Assembly: GCA_944472155.2 (NCBI GenBank)
Contig: OX235271.1
Coordinates: forward strand, 95,307,256-95,371,255
From: Trichobilharzia szidati
Taxonomy: Eukaryota; Platyhelminthes; Trematoda; Strigeidida; Schistosomatidae
Length of the DNA: 64,000 nt
Reading direction: 5' to 3'
Shown here: in pieces, positions 52,975-64,000 of the stretch
Numbering within the stretch: position 1 is the stretch's first letter
Layout: every line of letters starts with the position of its first letter
Program-made: the position numbers and the translations under genes
The notes under the pieces: model-generated
The model's database searches: none
Told to the model about the DNA's origin: nothing
What the model saw: the letters and a program-made list of their open reading frames with translations, nothing else

Positions 52975-53545
52975 ATTATTGCTATTATTAGGTTCTAAGT
53001 GAAACACAGGGCTTCAGAAGCAGATCTCCATTTTAACTTGTCCTCTGCTTTCCTCTTTAGCTGACCCTTTGATTGCCCACAAGCTTTCATCTTCTCGGCA
53101 CAGGATCTCCTCCATGTCAACCTCAGACACACATCCAACCCGTCATTTCCCACTCGCGTTCCACTAGAGGGCCTGGGATGCGACGTTACCCGGCAGTCTT
53201 CTCAGTGCGTTAAGAGTCCATTTCCATTTTCCTCTACATATATATTGAACAAAAGGTTTTGGATTGGTTTGCTTTCAAATTTTCTTGTTGCTAATCCTTC
53301 CTGGTTATGCGATCTTGAGTGAGAACTGAAGGTGGTAGCTGTTGATAAAAGTTCACAACAGGTTGTTGGAAAAGCTTTTCGTGTCGCGTAAGCTAAGCCT
53401 CTTACCCGTATAGAAGAAATAAAAATAAGATTAATGATGAAAACCTGAATCTTGCTCTCTGTGCTGAGTGAAGCAGATTTTCGAACTGATTCCAGAGTGA
53501 TGTAGGTCTGTCGTGCCTTTCCGATTCTGATAATAAACTATTCAC
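52975..53545 (-). pseudogene. RTE/SR2-like LINE, C-terminal half
   Basis: The minus strand runs RKGTTDLHHSGISSKICFT, then TFINSYHLQFSLKIA, KWKWTLNALRRLPGNVASQA, WNASGK and LTWRRSCAEKMKACGQSKGQ, ending SEALCFT near 53005. All blocks are mutated and frame-broken. It is in line with the RT part at 54690-55340 on the same strand, and together they could be one copy with about 1.1 kb inserted. Confidence 0.75.
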
Positions 53546-54688
53546 CTAATATTGAAGTTCGCGTTGAGAATGTTGTCCTGAAAGACAATGAAAACTTTGG
53601 AATTAGGCTACTCAGTTAAGAAAACTCAACCACATTGAAAATATCTGTTTTAATTTTGGTATGATATTTGTTGTGCTTCTTTTCAACATTTCTACTGAGT
53701 TGAAATAACTTTTTACTTGAAATCATCACTGAACCTCCGATATTAACAATAGAGAATGATACTGTATTGTTCTCCGTAATTCCTATTACTCTTCATGTCA
53801 ATTCGATTAGCTAGTAGCGGGACAACATTCCTCTTGCTCTACATTTTCAGAGAAGATAAAAGATCTCATAAAACACTAAAGGTACAGAGGTATAAATGCA
53901 GTCCTGTGGTTGTATAATAAGATAAACTTCCCGGTTCATTTTTGTTTAATAGCCAATATTTTCTCAGCAGTGATCGATGAAGTCTTCTACAAACCACTGA
54001 GTTAGATCTACATTCTTTAGTATAAATAACAGCAGAAAACAATAACGCCACTAGTTTAAAACACAAGCTGGTACATGTTTTTTGAGTTGTACCACATTTA
54101 AATTAGTTTTGTACAGCTCTTTATTCAATAATGAATAGTATTCAATGATTGGAGTTAAGACATAATAACAAAATACAAATGTAACTTAAAAAAAACAAAT
54201 AAACAAACGACATTCATTTTAGCATGCACAATTAACTAATATCATATCCCGGTCTTGTTGAGTGAGTATGTTAACGTGATAGCTGAAATGTTTGTTAACA
54301 CAGTAAACATGGAATGTATGTAGTATGATTAGTACATGTGAGTGTGTGTATGTATTTGTTAACTGTTATTATCTGTGTGGTGTTATTAAAGTACGCCAAC
54401 ATGAATCAGCAACAACATATTGTTTCCCTTACCTTTTTGGCATTATTGCGGATACAAAACTGTGAATATATGGCATTATACCTTACTTAACGTCTTTATA
54501 CGAATAATTCAGAAACACGTTTACATCATTAGACAAAGATAATCAATAAAGCGATGAATAATGGAGTGAATAAGACAGCTGGGAATTTCTCAATAAGAAG
54601 TTTGTCCACAAACTTTTCGGCAACCATGTAAAAAATGCAGCGCCGTCTAAAAGATATATATGGGTCAATTTGACAACAGTTCATTGGT
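53546..54688. other. Unassigned segment between two halves of an RTE copy
   Basis: 1.1 kb with no RTE similarity noticed. If the flanking RTE halves were once joined, this is an insertion. I could not identify terminal repeats, a TSD or coding motifs in it. Confidence 0.35.
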
Positions 54689-54689
54689 T

Positions 54690-55340
54690 TGTATTTTATA
54701 AATCACGGTAATCTGTAGTTCCTTGATAATTCTGCCTCAACATTAGTTGATGGAAGAGTTGAGACAATCGATGCTACCTAGATAAGTGAAGGAAGCCACC
54801 ACTTTAAAATTTCTCCGGTTGATAGTGATGGATGCTTATTATTGTTCACTGGTTATTGTCATCACCTTCGTCTTGTCTATGTTCTGCTGAAGTCATGTCT
54901 TCGCTGCTTCTTCTTCTTCTAACTTGTTGGTTTTCGCTTGTGCATCTTCGAATTCATGTGACATTAAACATAAATCACCGGTGAAGTCCAGCTATTCTAC
55001 AGTCTTCGTATCCGTTCATCGTATACCTATCACCTCACTCCCCACGCACAGTTCAGTCCTCCGCAACAAAGAACATCATTCGTGGTAGTAAGTAGCCTTG
55101 TCAAACTCCTTTCTTCACTTCAGACACCTCGCACAGTTTTCCTTCGTGGATCACCTGACACGTGTCATTGTCATATATCTGTTGAATTAGGTTGGTATAG
55201 ATTTGGGCCACTCCACTCCGTTGTGTTGAAATAGCTTCCAAATTACCTCGCAGTCAACGCTACTGAAGGCTTTTTCAAAGTCAATAAAGCTGAGGTAGAA
55301 GTTTGACTGCAATTCTATACTCTGTTATATAATGGTGCGT
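54690..55340 (-). pseudogene. RTE/SR2-like LINE, RT palm part
   Basis: The minus strand from the right reads FIDFEKAFSSVDCEVIWKLF (55300-55240), then NRYMTMTRVR, STKENCARCLK, LDFTGDLCLMSHEFEDAQAK (where FADD is expected, both catalytic Asp compromised), TNKLEEEEA, TITINRRNFKVVASFTYLGS (54830-54770). This is the RTE palm and the SFTYLGS block. Inactive. Confidence 0.8.
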
Positions 55341-55344
55341 AAAG

Positions 55345-56415
55345 TTACATTGGTAGACAGGTTACGGAAACACAATCTATTGTTTTTGGATTAAAAGATG
55401 TTTTTTCCATCACACTTAACTGTGTCGAGACGTTCCTACAAATATTCTGTGTACCTACACCAGATTTGTCTTCCAATCAATTTCTGTTGGGTACTGACTA
55501 AGAATATCAAATAAAACTGCTCCAGTTTCATGAAGTGTACCATGTGTTTTACTTACCGTTGTGATATACATATATGTATATATATGGTGCTAAATGGTCT
55601 AAGTAGACTAGTCGAGTCAAGCTAAATTTATATCTACCTATGTATTTACTCATAAGTCAGAGTTCTGCTGAACCATATACTGTTGCGTATAAAATGGTCC
55701 ACAAAATATGTGAATTTTGAATTATGTAAAGTGGTGAGAGAATGATGTTAGCATTGATGAAGCTTGTACAAAGCCTCAGATGTTATCACAGCAAATTGGA
55801 CACTAACAGTAATAATGTTATTTGTATTACTTTATGATAGAAATTTCTTGCGGTTATTGATAGATTACTCAAAAAAGAAGTATAGCATTTTAGACTACAT
55901 TATTATGAAGAAGAGAAGACGTTCAGCGAAGAGACTCTTTTCGGCGAATTCATTCACATAGCTGTACAATCGCATTTATATGTAACTATTTGTGTGTGTG
56001 TGTGTACATAAGGTTTGTCAAGTTTAGATAATTAATCAGGTAATACAAGAATGATCTAATATAGAAACAAGGTTAATCAGACAACAGCTAAAGTAAGATT
56101 GCGTAAGTAAGTTAGATGACGTAATATAATTGACTATAATGTTTCAACTTAGGTCAGGGTAACAACAGAGGTAATTACAGGTAGAGACTAAGTAGAAGTG
56201 GGGTAGAGAGTAATGTCATTTAAATTAGAACTGAAATTGAGCAAATAAGTTGGAAGACGTAACATAAATGAAAAGTAAAATCCAGGAATATCTTTTAATA
56301 TAGCACTTTCAAGCATACAACTTTGACTTTAATGAGTTTACTCTATTTGTCACGGCTGTTCACAGATAGTTTATGTTGACCAGATACAGTGTTGTTTGTG
56401 AGAAACTGTTTATTT
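55345..56415. other. No gene; short (GT)n at about 55991-56005
   Basis: AT-rich spacer. The frame 55764-55961 (65 codons, basic C-terminus KKRRRSAKRLFSAN) has no recognisable domain. Confidence 0.45.
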
Positions 56416-56654
56416 ATTTATTTGTTTTTATCCTTAACGTTCCCAGTGGAACATAGGGCTTCAAGCTAGGAACTTGAAGTTTCGGTAGAAGTAGCGTTTA
56501 TCCTTACGGGATGGGGTTGCTAGCCCCATGCACAAACTTCCCTCTTTACCAGTCTTATTACTGGCTTAGCGAGGTAAAGGAGTGCGTCGGCTGGCGATTG
56601 AACTCCAAACCACGTGCGTGGTTGGCAAGCATTCTACCACTGTGCCACCAACGC
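56416..56654 (-). mobile_element. tRNA-Gly-like SINE (S2), complete minus copy with 11-bp TSD
   Basis: ACTGTTTATTT at 56405-56415 and 56655-56665 defines the element. Minus-strand head: GCGTTGGTGGCACAGTGGTA (box A), arms GCGTTGG / CCGACGC with a mismatch, box B GGAGTTCAATCGCC. The body is GGTAAAGAGGGAAGTTTGTG, GCTAGCAACCCCATCC. The tail is TTGAAGCCCTATGTTCCACT, GGGAACG, the RTE-shared end. Confidence 0.9.
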
Positions 56655-56665
56655 ACTGTTTATTT

Positions 56666-57140
56666 TAGCAGGTGCTAATAATATACTTTACGTAACTCAA
56701 AGTTTAACCACATGATTTGTTACGTAATATTTAACTGATTTCAGATTATATTTCGTGTATTGCACGTAAGTTTTAAAATAGTCGCAAACTAACACAAAAA
56801 TCATAAATCTAATGCTTGCGACGACACTTAGTAATTTTACTAACATCTGGAAATGATTAATATTGAGTGATTAAAAATAATTGAAGAGATTTTGCGCCTT
56901 CTAGTATCCATCCATTGAAAGCCCAGTGAGTAATTTCACTTAACGTTTTCACAGAGTACTTAGATTAGATTTAACAAACACTGTGTTTTAAGTCATTTGT
57001 GAGTCCCTCGTGATCAAGCATTTATGGTGGTCTTAAAATATTATTTTAGACTCTATAAATCAACGAAATGGAAGTCCGTATTTTGAAATTATAGGCTTGC
57101 TATGGTGAAAACAAATCAAATAGCAAAGACAAACATTTTG
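56666..57140. other. No recognisable feature
   Basis: AT-rich spacer. Confidence 0.45.
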
Positions 57141-57142
57141 TA

Positions 57143-57895
57143 TTCAAGTATTGGTTTGTAGGGATTTGATTGATTGGTTACAGGATTTCATCATGAGCTG
57201 ACATCAGTTAGAGAATAATTCGAAGAGCAACCAGGAGTACTAGACAGCTGTTTCCTCCTAACTCCTTTGGACTCTTCATCAGTACGCACCCTCCCACCAT
57301 GGTTCGAATCCAGGACCTTCTGCTTACAAGACGAGCTAGCTCGTAGACCATTAAGCCACTGGGACTCAATCCAATGACCAGTCCATGAATTCTAACTTCT
57401 GCCAATTCAAGATATAGCGCAACCACTAGCCAATGTCTTCAGCGAGTATGTCAGCTCATGATGAAATCTTGTAACCAAGCAATCGAATCCCTACAAACCA
57501 ATACTTGAATATCAATGAGATGCTCACTAGCGACTGGCCCTATTCAGGTAGGTAGTTGCCTGGGGTTCTAGTGAGAAGTCGTGACCAGTAAGGTGCAGCA
57601 GGTCGGGTGTGAGAACAAACACTCGTTGAAGACATTGGCTAGGGGTCGCGCTATGTCGTGAATCGACAGAATTTAGAATTCATGGACTGGCCATTGGATC
57701 GGGTCCCAGTGGCTTAATGGTCTACGAGCTCACTAGCCTTGTAACCAGAAGGTCCTGGGTTCAAATACCCTGTGGTGGGTGCGTACTGCTGAAGATTCCT
57801 AAAGAGTTAGGACGAAACAGCTGTCCAGTACTCCCGGTTGGTTTTCGAATTGTTCTCTAACTGATGTCAGCTCATGATGAAATCCTGTAACAAAT
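57143..57895. mobile_element. S1 cluster: inverted copy, loose tail and full plus copy
   Basis: Minus copy 57143-57450 (TTCAAGTATTGGTTTGTAGG ... 5' unit CAGCGAGTATG). Then a plus tail alone, 57451-57515 (TCAGCTCATGATGAAATCTT ... CCAATACTTGAA). A complete plus copy follows at 57516-57895, from the 5' unit (CTCACTAGCGACTGGCCCTA) through the head (GGGTCCCAGTGGCTTAATGG; box B GGTTCAAATACCC) and a near-intact ribozyme to GATGAAATCCTGTAAC. The tail-then-5'-unit junction at 57515/57516 is a direct, tandem-like joint between units. Confidence 0.9.
57783..57831 (+). ncRNA. Type I hammerhead ribozyme, near-consensus
   Basis: Stem I GTACTG (57783-57788) and CAGTAC (57826-57831) pair perfectly. The core is CTGAAGA (57789-57795). 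Stem II TTCC/GGAC (57796-57799, 57810-57813) has its first pair mismatched (G to T). GAA 57814-57816, stem III ACAG/CTGT 57817-57824, and cleavage base C 57825 complete it. All catalytic core bases are consensus; only stem II is weakened. Confidence 0.8.
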
Positions 57896-57899
57896 ATTT

Positions 57900-58670
57900 T
57901 AATTTGAGCCTACGTGGTTGGTTAATACGAAAAATGTCGCCAGTCCAAATTATAGGCTAAATATTTTGCACATGAACTGATCGTAGTATTTCACTTCAAG
58001 ATGGAATTTCGGAGTCGTATTTCAAAGAACAACTTCTAAGTCTTAGCATCATCAAACCACACCTTCTTCAATGAACCAATAGATTACAGGATTGTATTAG
58101 TGATAGAAATATATAACCTTGAGAATATCAAACAATTGTCACACCCCCGAACTATCACATTTAATAGACAAAACTTGAATTTCCACTGATCAGCTAATAT
58201 ACTGGAGTTGGATTTTTGCATATATATATGTGTCACAAAGTTAATTAGCTTTGTGCAATACCACATACAAAAATATAGAGAAAAACATCAACAAATATGA
58301 TTAGATAAGAAGACTGATAAGCTGGAATGATTTGAGTTTACGAAAATTGAGATTTTTTCAAAATTTTATTTCACATCATTGTTATTGCACTACTGATAAT
58401 CAATAATGTGATACTGATTGTGGATGAATTGGATGATGAAGTGACCAAACATGTTTTATATCTATTAAATTGGATTAGCCAATATATCATTGAAAGTGAT
58501 TGTTTGTCTGCTTTCAAACTTGTACGTTTGTTGAACATTTTATTCAATGTGTGCGTATAAGTGATTGATTAAATTCAGGCTGATTTAAATTTGCATTCAT
58601 AAAGACCAAGGGTTGTAAGGTTTAGTAGAAATCATTAACCAGAGTGGAGTGATCACATGATTTAGCCATT
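57900..58670. other. No recognisable feature
   Basis: AT-rich spacer with frames too short to interpret. Confidence 0.45.
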
Positions 58671-58674
58671 AAAA

Positions 58675-58880
58675 TGATTTGAAGAATGATTTGGGGGGTG
58701 ATTTGAACCGATTTGCCCCCTTGAGATCAGTCAGACGGAGTTTACTGTTGATGAACTTGATCACAAACGAGCGAGATGGCCGTCCATTACATCGATCTGG
58801 TTAGCCTGTGCTACTGCTTGGTGTGTGAGATTCCCATCTACTCAAATCAGTCAGTAATACTTAAATGGGTTTCATGCATT
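58675..58880 (+). repeat. S4 repeat, second copy
   Basis: Aligns with 37160-37370: GATTTGA.GAATGATTTGG, GATGAACTTGATCACAAACG, AGCGAGATGGCCGTCC, then CTGCTTGGTGTGTG and TTCATGCATTT. The hammerhead-like core is TTGATGA (58748-58754) and GAAAC has become GAGAT, so this copy is dead. Confidence 0.55.
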
Positions 58881-58884
58881 TGCA

Positions 58885-59490
58885 GCCACCAGTGTCTAGT
58901 GGAAATGTTAGTGAAATTATAATTTAGGGCAAGTATCTTTAAACATAGACCCAAATAGACAGAGGATGATGGATATTTCTTTAAAGAGTAGATATCCGGG
59001 CGAAGAAACCTGGATACCATTAGTTGATGGAGAATTGCATTTATGTCTGGGATGAATTAGATGACCTAAGACGGTGATCGGTTAAGTCTATGAGTATAAA
59101 AGAGAATCTCCACGCCTAAAACTAATGAAAAAGCAACGTAGAACATCGCACATCATTTCTAGAAGCTAAGAAGTATAAGATTTAGCATAAATAAACAGAA
59201 AAGATGTGTGATGATGCTACTGAAGAAAAATATAAGTGTGAGAAAGAATATTTTGATAGAAATTAGTGAAAACTTTCAGAATTTAGAAGATGCTAAGAAT
59301 CGGCTCTATCACAAACTAATAGTCCTTGACTATGCCAGTTTAAATTTAACTTCCTAATGATTTTCTAAGGCTGAATATTTGGTCATATTAATTATATTTA
59401 AAGTTTCCACATTTTAAAAAGCGAAATTAATCGGCAAAACACTAAGAAATATGAGTTTTTTGAGTAACTTTAATCTCATGTTTAATTTTT
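58885..59490. other. No recognisable feature
   Basis: AT-rich spacer. Confidence 0.45.
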
Positions 59491-59494
59491 TCCG

Positions 59495-59722
59495 TTCCAT
59501 TTGAGTTCCAAACGAAACACAGGGTTTCAGACCTCAAGTGTGAAGCCTCAGTAGAGTTGATTTTTTAACTGGGTGAATCTGCCAGCATCACATACAATCT
59601 TCTCTCTTTGCCAGTCTTACTACCGGCTCAGCAACGTTTGGGATTGTTTCAGCATCGAATAGAACCTGGACCACGTGCATATTAGACGAGCATTCTACTA
59701 TTTAACCACTGACGCACAGTGT
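59495..59722 (-). mobile_element. tRNA-Gly-like SINE (S2), diverged minus copy
   Basis: The minus strand starts TGCGTCAGTGGTTAAATAGT (box A side) and continues ATGCACGTGGTCCAGGTTCT. The body is TTGCTGAGCCGGTAGTAAGA and GGCAAAGAGAGAAG. The tail is CTGAAACCCTGTGTTTCGTT. It is older than the 56416 copy, and no TSD was recognised. Confidence 0.75.
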
Positions 59723-59959
59723 TTCGCTAACGGAGATAATTAAGTTCATATGACTCATGACTGTAGAGAACAAAACAAATGCCAAAGTACACTCCTGAGT
59801 AACAAATATTCTCATAATTTCAAAAGTTAGACATGTTCACCATGTCACTTCTAGTCAGATTGTCAGGATTCATTTTCTTTATCTACAGGTAGGTAAATCC
59901 AGTTCATAAGAAAAAAAAGAAGCACACTGGGAGGGCTGAGTAACCGAATTATCTTCAAG

Positions 59960-60535
59960 CGTTGGTTTACAGGGATTTGAGTTATTTCAAGGCTGATCCC
60001 GAATCGACTTCAGATAGTGGACAACTGAAAACCAGGAAGTACTGGAAAGCTGCTTCCTCTTGATTCAGAACTCTTCAGCATCAAGAACCCATCACCCCAC
60101 CAGGAATCGAACCCAAGAACTTCAGGTTACAAGGTGAGCTCGTTGACCATTCAGCCTGCAGACCAAATCTTGTGCTCACTAGTGACTGACTATAGGAATA
60201 AGTTGCTTGAAATCCAATTGGAAATTTGTGACCGGCTAGGTACACTAAATTGAGTGTAGGGACAAATACTCGCTGACGATATTGGCTAGTGATTGCACTA
60301 TGTAGCACTAATTGGAAGAAGTTAGAATTGATGAGCCATTGGCATCGATTCCAATGACTGGATGGTCAACAAGCTCATTATGTAATTCGAAGGTTCTGTG
60401 TTCGATCCCTGGTACAGTCATGAGTGCGCGATACCGAAGAGTCCCAAAGCAAGGATGAGAAAGCCACCCAGTGTTCCCTGGTTTTTGCTGGTCCTCTAAT
60501 TTAAGACATTTCGTGATCAATCTTGTTATATAATC
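59960..60535. mobile_element. S1 inverted pair, older subfamily
   Basis: Minus copy 59960-60165 (TTGGTTTACAGGGATTTGAG ... CATTCAGCC) and plus copy 60166-60535 with a long 5' unit (TTGTGCTCACTAGTGACTGA ... CTCGCTGACGATATTGGCTA). Plus ribozyme region: GCGATACCGAAGAGTCCCAA...GGATGAGAAAGCC, degenerate. The minus core is also broken. Confidence 0.8.
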
Positions 60536-60539
60536 ATGT

Positions 60540-62520
60540 TTCAGGTTGAGTTTCCCATCCTGTTCCTGTATTAATAGTTATTTAACTAAGGTTACAATGT
60601 AAAGTCATGCTGTGAGTCCCACGCTTTTTAATATAATTAGATATAAAGTATCTCTTCCCACTAAATTTATCCAGAAGCCGAGCATCAATTCTTTTTCTAC
60701 AGATCTTTTAGTGTAGTGAACTTTCTTCGGCTGTGGTTGATCCCACAGGCTGCAGCAATACCCTGCAGTTACTTTTTTTATATTTTATAGATAATTAAAA
60801 GTTTAGACAGCCTATGCACCACAGCATACTCTGATGATGGCAATTTTTGGTGGCATTTCTTGGGAACTCATCTTTTTAATGAACCGGTTGAAGCTTGTCT
60901 CAATAAACATTTCAGAACCCAGATATCTTCATTAAAATGTGAAGTAAATCTTTTCATTTCTGTCACTGCTATCCAGCATTCAATAATATACACACTTACC
61001 CACTACATCCAGTAAGATCCATTAAAATGCTGTCTCATATTATGCTTAAATCTAATGGGAATTAAAAATTCAACGTTTGCACTACAAATTGATAGAACCT
61101 CATATAATATTTCCGCGTTCTTTTATGAATTTCCTTGAAGCGATTTTATGCACTATTCAATATGATAGTGAAGTGTCAAGACATTCTGTCAATTACTGCT
61201 ATATTTATATTTTACATTATTTATGTTAATAACAGCATTCCTATCATCCTCTGTCCAAGTATTCAGAAACGAGGATATATATATATATTTTAGCATATTG
61301 TCTTTAGTTTTCTACAATATCCCATAGCAATCAAATCGTGCAATCTTACAAACTGAACTAAAAACTGACATTAATTTGTAAATAATCCATTGATAAACTT
61401 GGATTTTAACTAGGTCAGCTTGTTGAAAGAAATGCCAGTGATAATCTTCTGTATGGTGTATGCAGCTGAGAATAGAATTACATTGTTTCATTAAAATGTT
61501 ACCTTCAGGCTAATCCTTACAGCCTTCTCATCATTATCTCATACTCTGAGCTATCTGTGATCAAAAATACAGGATTAATTTTGTTATGTTGAGCATATAG
61601 GGAAGTATTTTCTTCTTGTCTAATATGCTAAGTGTAAGGTTTATTGCGATTGAAAGATGTAATGAGCTTTTAATGCTTTATTTGATAACACTTCTTGTAT
61701 TTGGTACTATCATCTTACTTGGTCTAAACTAAACCCTAATTGAAGTAACTCCTTCAAGTTTTGACTAGATTACACGGGTTTTTAACATTTTAACAACTTC
61801 TGCTGTCTTTTAGGAAGCTAGAGAGTGTATTGCATTATCAAAGATTTATTTCAATTCATTCATTACAGAAAATATTGATGTATTCTTGTCTACTAGAATG
61901 CACTGTTGGTCGTAACCTTGACAGATGAACCACACACATAGATAATTTTTTCAGCAGTGTTTGTGTTTATGTTTTCTGTGTCATCAGTAATAAACAGCTC
62001 ACTGCACAGAAATGTCATGACGGATTTCCATCAGTTATTTTGATCACTCTCTTAAGTCAGTTATCATTTGTTCCAAAGGCAATAGAAGTTAGGTCACCTA
62101 GATTTATTCGGTTAGTAAATTTTACCTTAGGGTAAATTTATGGTTTTTAGTACTCTGCATTAAGTTTCTGATGTTTATTATTCTCCCAGTAATAATGGAG
62201 ATGAATAGTTTGAAACAAACCATTCTTTTCTGAATTCTTTATGACTATCGGTATCACAATCCTAGTGTCAATGAACGAAACAATGGAAGATTCATAAATG
62301 ACAAAACACAGTTGGTGTAGACTGTGGGCGTTAGTTACTTGACAAGTGAGAAAATCTCTCTTTCGTTGTTTCTAATTGATGTAACTTAGTCTTGTAACTA
62401 TTTGACACACATACTACATACAAAGAAGTTTGTGATTTTAAGCAACTGGTTGACTAATAATTAATGTCTTTCTACTTCGAATTTATAAGCATCTCCCATG
62501 AAGATAATAAAAATTCTTTC
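60540..62520. other. No recognisable feature
   Basis: Two kilobases of AT-rich sequence with short (AT)n runs (61272-61284) and no frames over 60 codons. Confidence 0.5.
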
Positions 62521-62524
62521 TAAA

Positions 62525-63035
62525 GTTGATTTCTAAGGATTTGGTTTATTTTTCAACTCTGACCACGGACTGATATTAGTTAAAGAACCACTGAGAACCA
62601 GGGAGTACTGGATAGCTGTTTCATCCTATTTTTCGGGAATCATAGGCAGTACGCACCCATCACCAGAGGTCAAACCCAGGACCTTCCGGTTACAGGGCAA
62701 GCTCATACACCATTCAGCCACTAGGACTGGACTCAGTGGCCCATGAATTCTAACTTCTACCAATTTGTGATTTAAGCCGCCGATGACATTGGTTGGTGGT
62801 CGCACTAAAATCACGAATTGGTAGAAGTTAGAATTCATGGGTTAGCCATTGAATCGGGTCCCAGTGGCTGAATGGTATACGAGCCTACATTGTAACCCGA
62901 AGGCCCTGGGTTCAAACTCCATAGTTTGGGTGCGTACTGCAGATGATATCCAAACTAGGATGAAACAGCTGTCCAGTACTCCCTGGTTCTCAGTGGTTCT
63001 CTAACTGATATCAATCCGTGGTCACACTAGAAAGA
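62525..63035. mobile_element. S1 inverted pair, compact palindrome
   Basis: Minus copy 62525-62785 and plus copy 62775-63035 meet in the 5' unit (CCAATTTGTGATTTAAGCCG / GGTGGTCGCACTAAAATCAC). Arms match closely: AACTCTGACCACGGACTGAT at the left end and ATCAATCCGTGGTCACACTA at the right. The plus ribozyme region GTACTGCAGATGATATCCAA...GGATGAAACAGCTGTCC retains stem I (GTACTG/CAGTAC) and stem III but not the core or stem II. Confidence 0.85.
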
Positions 63036-63039
63036 TAGA

Positions 63040-64000
63040 AATACTACTGCAGTATGATGAATATAAATGAAGAATTGAAAAGGCAGGTAACAGACAAGGT
63101 TTTTAGCTCAGGAGGATGTTTTTGATATTGTTGTGTTCAGTAAACTGTGTACTTTGACTACAACGCTTTCAGTATACTTCTAGACAGCATCATGATCTTT
63201 GACTTCGCAGCACGGCGAAAATCATGATGATCCAAGGATTTCAGTGTGTGTTTTACACAGGCTTTACATGATTGTAGTTATGAGCTTTCGCTTAAATTAC
63301 CTTAAAATATCACATCATGAACGATGTGATGAATTGGCTCTTTTAGTCCCAACAGTGATACTTATTTTTACTTGTGCGAATTATTAGGTGCGTTATTTTC
63401 TTTGCATGAACCTGAATCCCATTAACACACATCTCTTTCCGTCAGCGTAGATAAGAACATGTTTTCTGATTCAGTGAAAGTTTGAGTACGAGGATCTTCC
63501 AATTTGTCGTAGTAAGCATTTCAATAGAGGATTTCTAACACTTGTGTACAAATTGTGTAAAGTGGAAAGTAAAGAAACGTCACTGTAATAATTGATTTTA
63601 AGAGTACAGACGTAGAGTAAGTTAGTAAAAAGCTCTATAATTAATCCCAATATTTTTCGATAGAAAACGTTAAGTCAGAGAGTGATAACTTTCAAACCCA
63701 AGCTTTATTTAGTGTCACTAGGATGAAAGTAGAGACAAAGCATTTCTAATGAAACAGGCCACATACGCTAACATAAAGCCATCAAAATACAAGTGAATAC
63801 GTTTAGCTTTGGAACCTACTGTCTACTTTGACCCATCATATAGCTTAGATATTGAAAATAAGGCAACGTTTGCAGCTCCAGGCTAGCAAGAACTGGAGTG
63901 CAGTTTAAATAAATACCTCAAAAATCTTTCTCAGCAAACAGTTTAATGCCAAAATATCTAAAAATATTACTTTTATCATTGCGTGAGAATAGCAGCTAAC
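63040..64000. other. No recognisable feature
   Basis: AT-rich end of window; the 62-codon frame at 63199-63387 has no motif. Confidence 0.45.

Noticed and set aside
31146..63035. S1 as a DNA transposon with terminal inverted repeats (TTCAAGTATTGG ends with TA flanks at 57143-57515)
   Set aside because: The single copy at 42533-42816 has one such end only, is 5'-truncated and has an 11-bp TSD, which fits retroposition. The inverted ends come from paired copies.
1..64000. CRISPR array or tandem satellite
   Set aside because: No regularly spaced direct repeats were seen. Repeats are dispersed and in both orientations, and the sequence is clearly eukaryotic.

Overview
The window is AT-rich, repeat-saturated eukaryotic DNA that most likely comes from a schistosome blood fluke (Schistosoma or a close relative). 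The main reason is several families of tRNA-headed short repeats carrying hammerhead-ribozyme cores of the Sm-alpha type (CTGANGA, then a GTCC/GGAC stem II, then GAAAC). They sit beside RTE/SR2-like, CR1-like, Ty3/Gypsy-like and Penelope-like elements, a mixture typical of schistosomes. I found no bacterial-style genes, no operons and no convincing intact host gene. The window reads as intergenic or long-intron DNA filled by nested, mostly dead retroelements. At most one weak candidate exon (29871) and one broken coiled-coil stretch (17024-17690) could be host-derived.

Layout. 1-3150: nothing recognised. 3159-6640: minus-strand Ty3/Gypsy gag-protease-RT-RNase H-integrase remnant, split by a 443-bp insertion. 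7027-7134: Penelope-like (PLE) terminal fragment. 7265-8130: plus-strand Gypsy integrase remnant. 8800-11275: CR1-like LINE with an inverted PLE terminal dimer nested in its last codons. 11903-12245: LTR. 12575-12805: tRNA-Gly-like SINE with a perfect 10-bp target duplication. 15765-16905: third Gypsy remnant (gag, zinc knuckle, dead protease), followed by the coiled-coil pseudogene. 19558-19878: inverted dimer of a canonical Sm-alpha-like hammerhead SINE. 20868-23420: minus-strand LINE interrupted by a second PLE. 25515-27470: RTE and CR1 remnants. 28586-29379: element with 36-bp terminal inverted repeats, holding telomere-like motifs and a nested PLE dimer. 27785-63035: at least ten further loci of a hammerhead-bearing repeat, here called S1, mostly as inverted pairs. 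39470-40620: PLE with an uninterrupted 291-codon RT-tail/GIY-YIG frame. 42477-43110: solo LTR split by an S1 copy that carries a complete hammerhead. 46440-47290, 50502-51117 and 52975-55340: RTE remnants. 49140-49925 and 51995-52925: two copies of the first PLE family.

How the parts relate. The autonomous families (RTE, CR1, PLE, Gypsy) supply enzymes, and the small families look like their dependants. The tRNA-Gly SINEs (S2) share their 3' tail with the last codons of the RTE ORF, which points to RTE mobilisation. The S1 and Sm-alpha-like elements look like metazoan retrozymes, for which PLE machinery is the proposed partner. Boundaries are solid only where target-site duplications are given. 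All other limits are approximate, from comparing copies within the window by eye.
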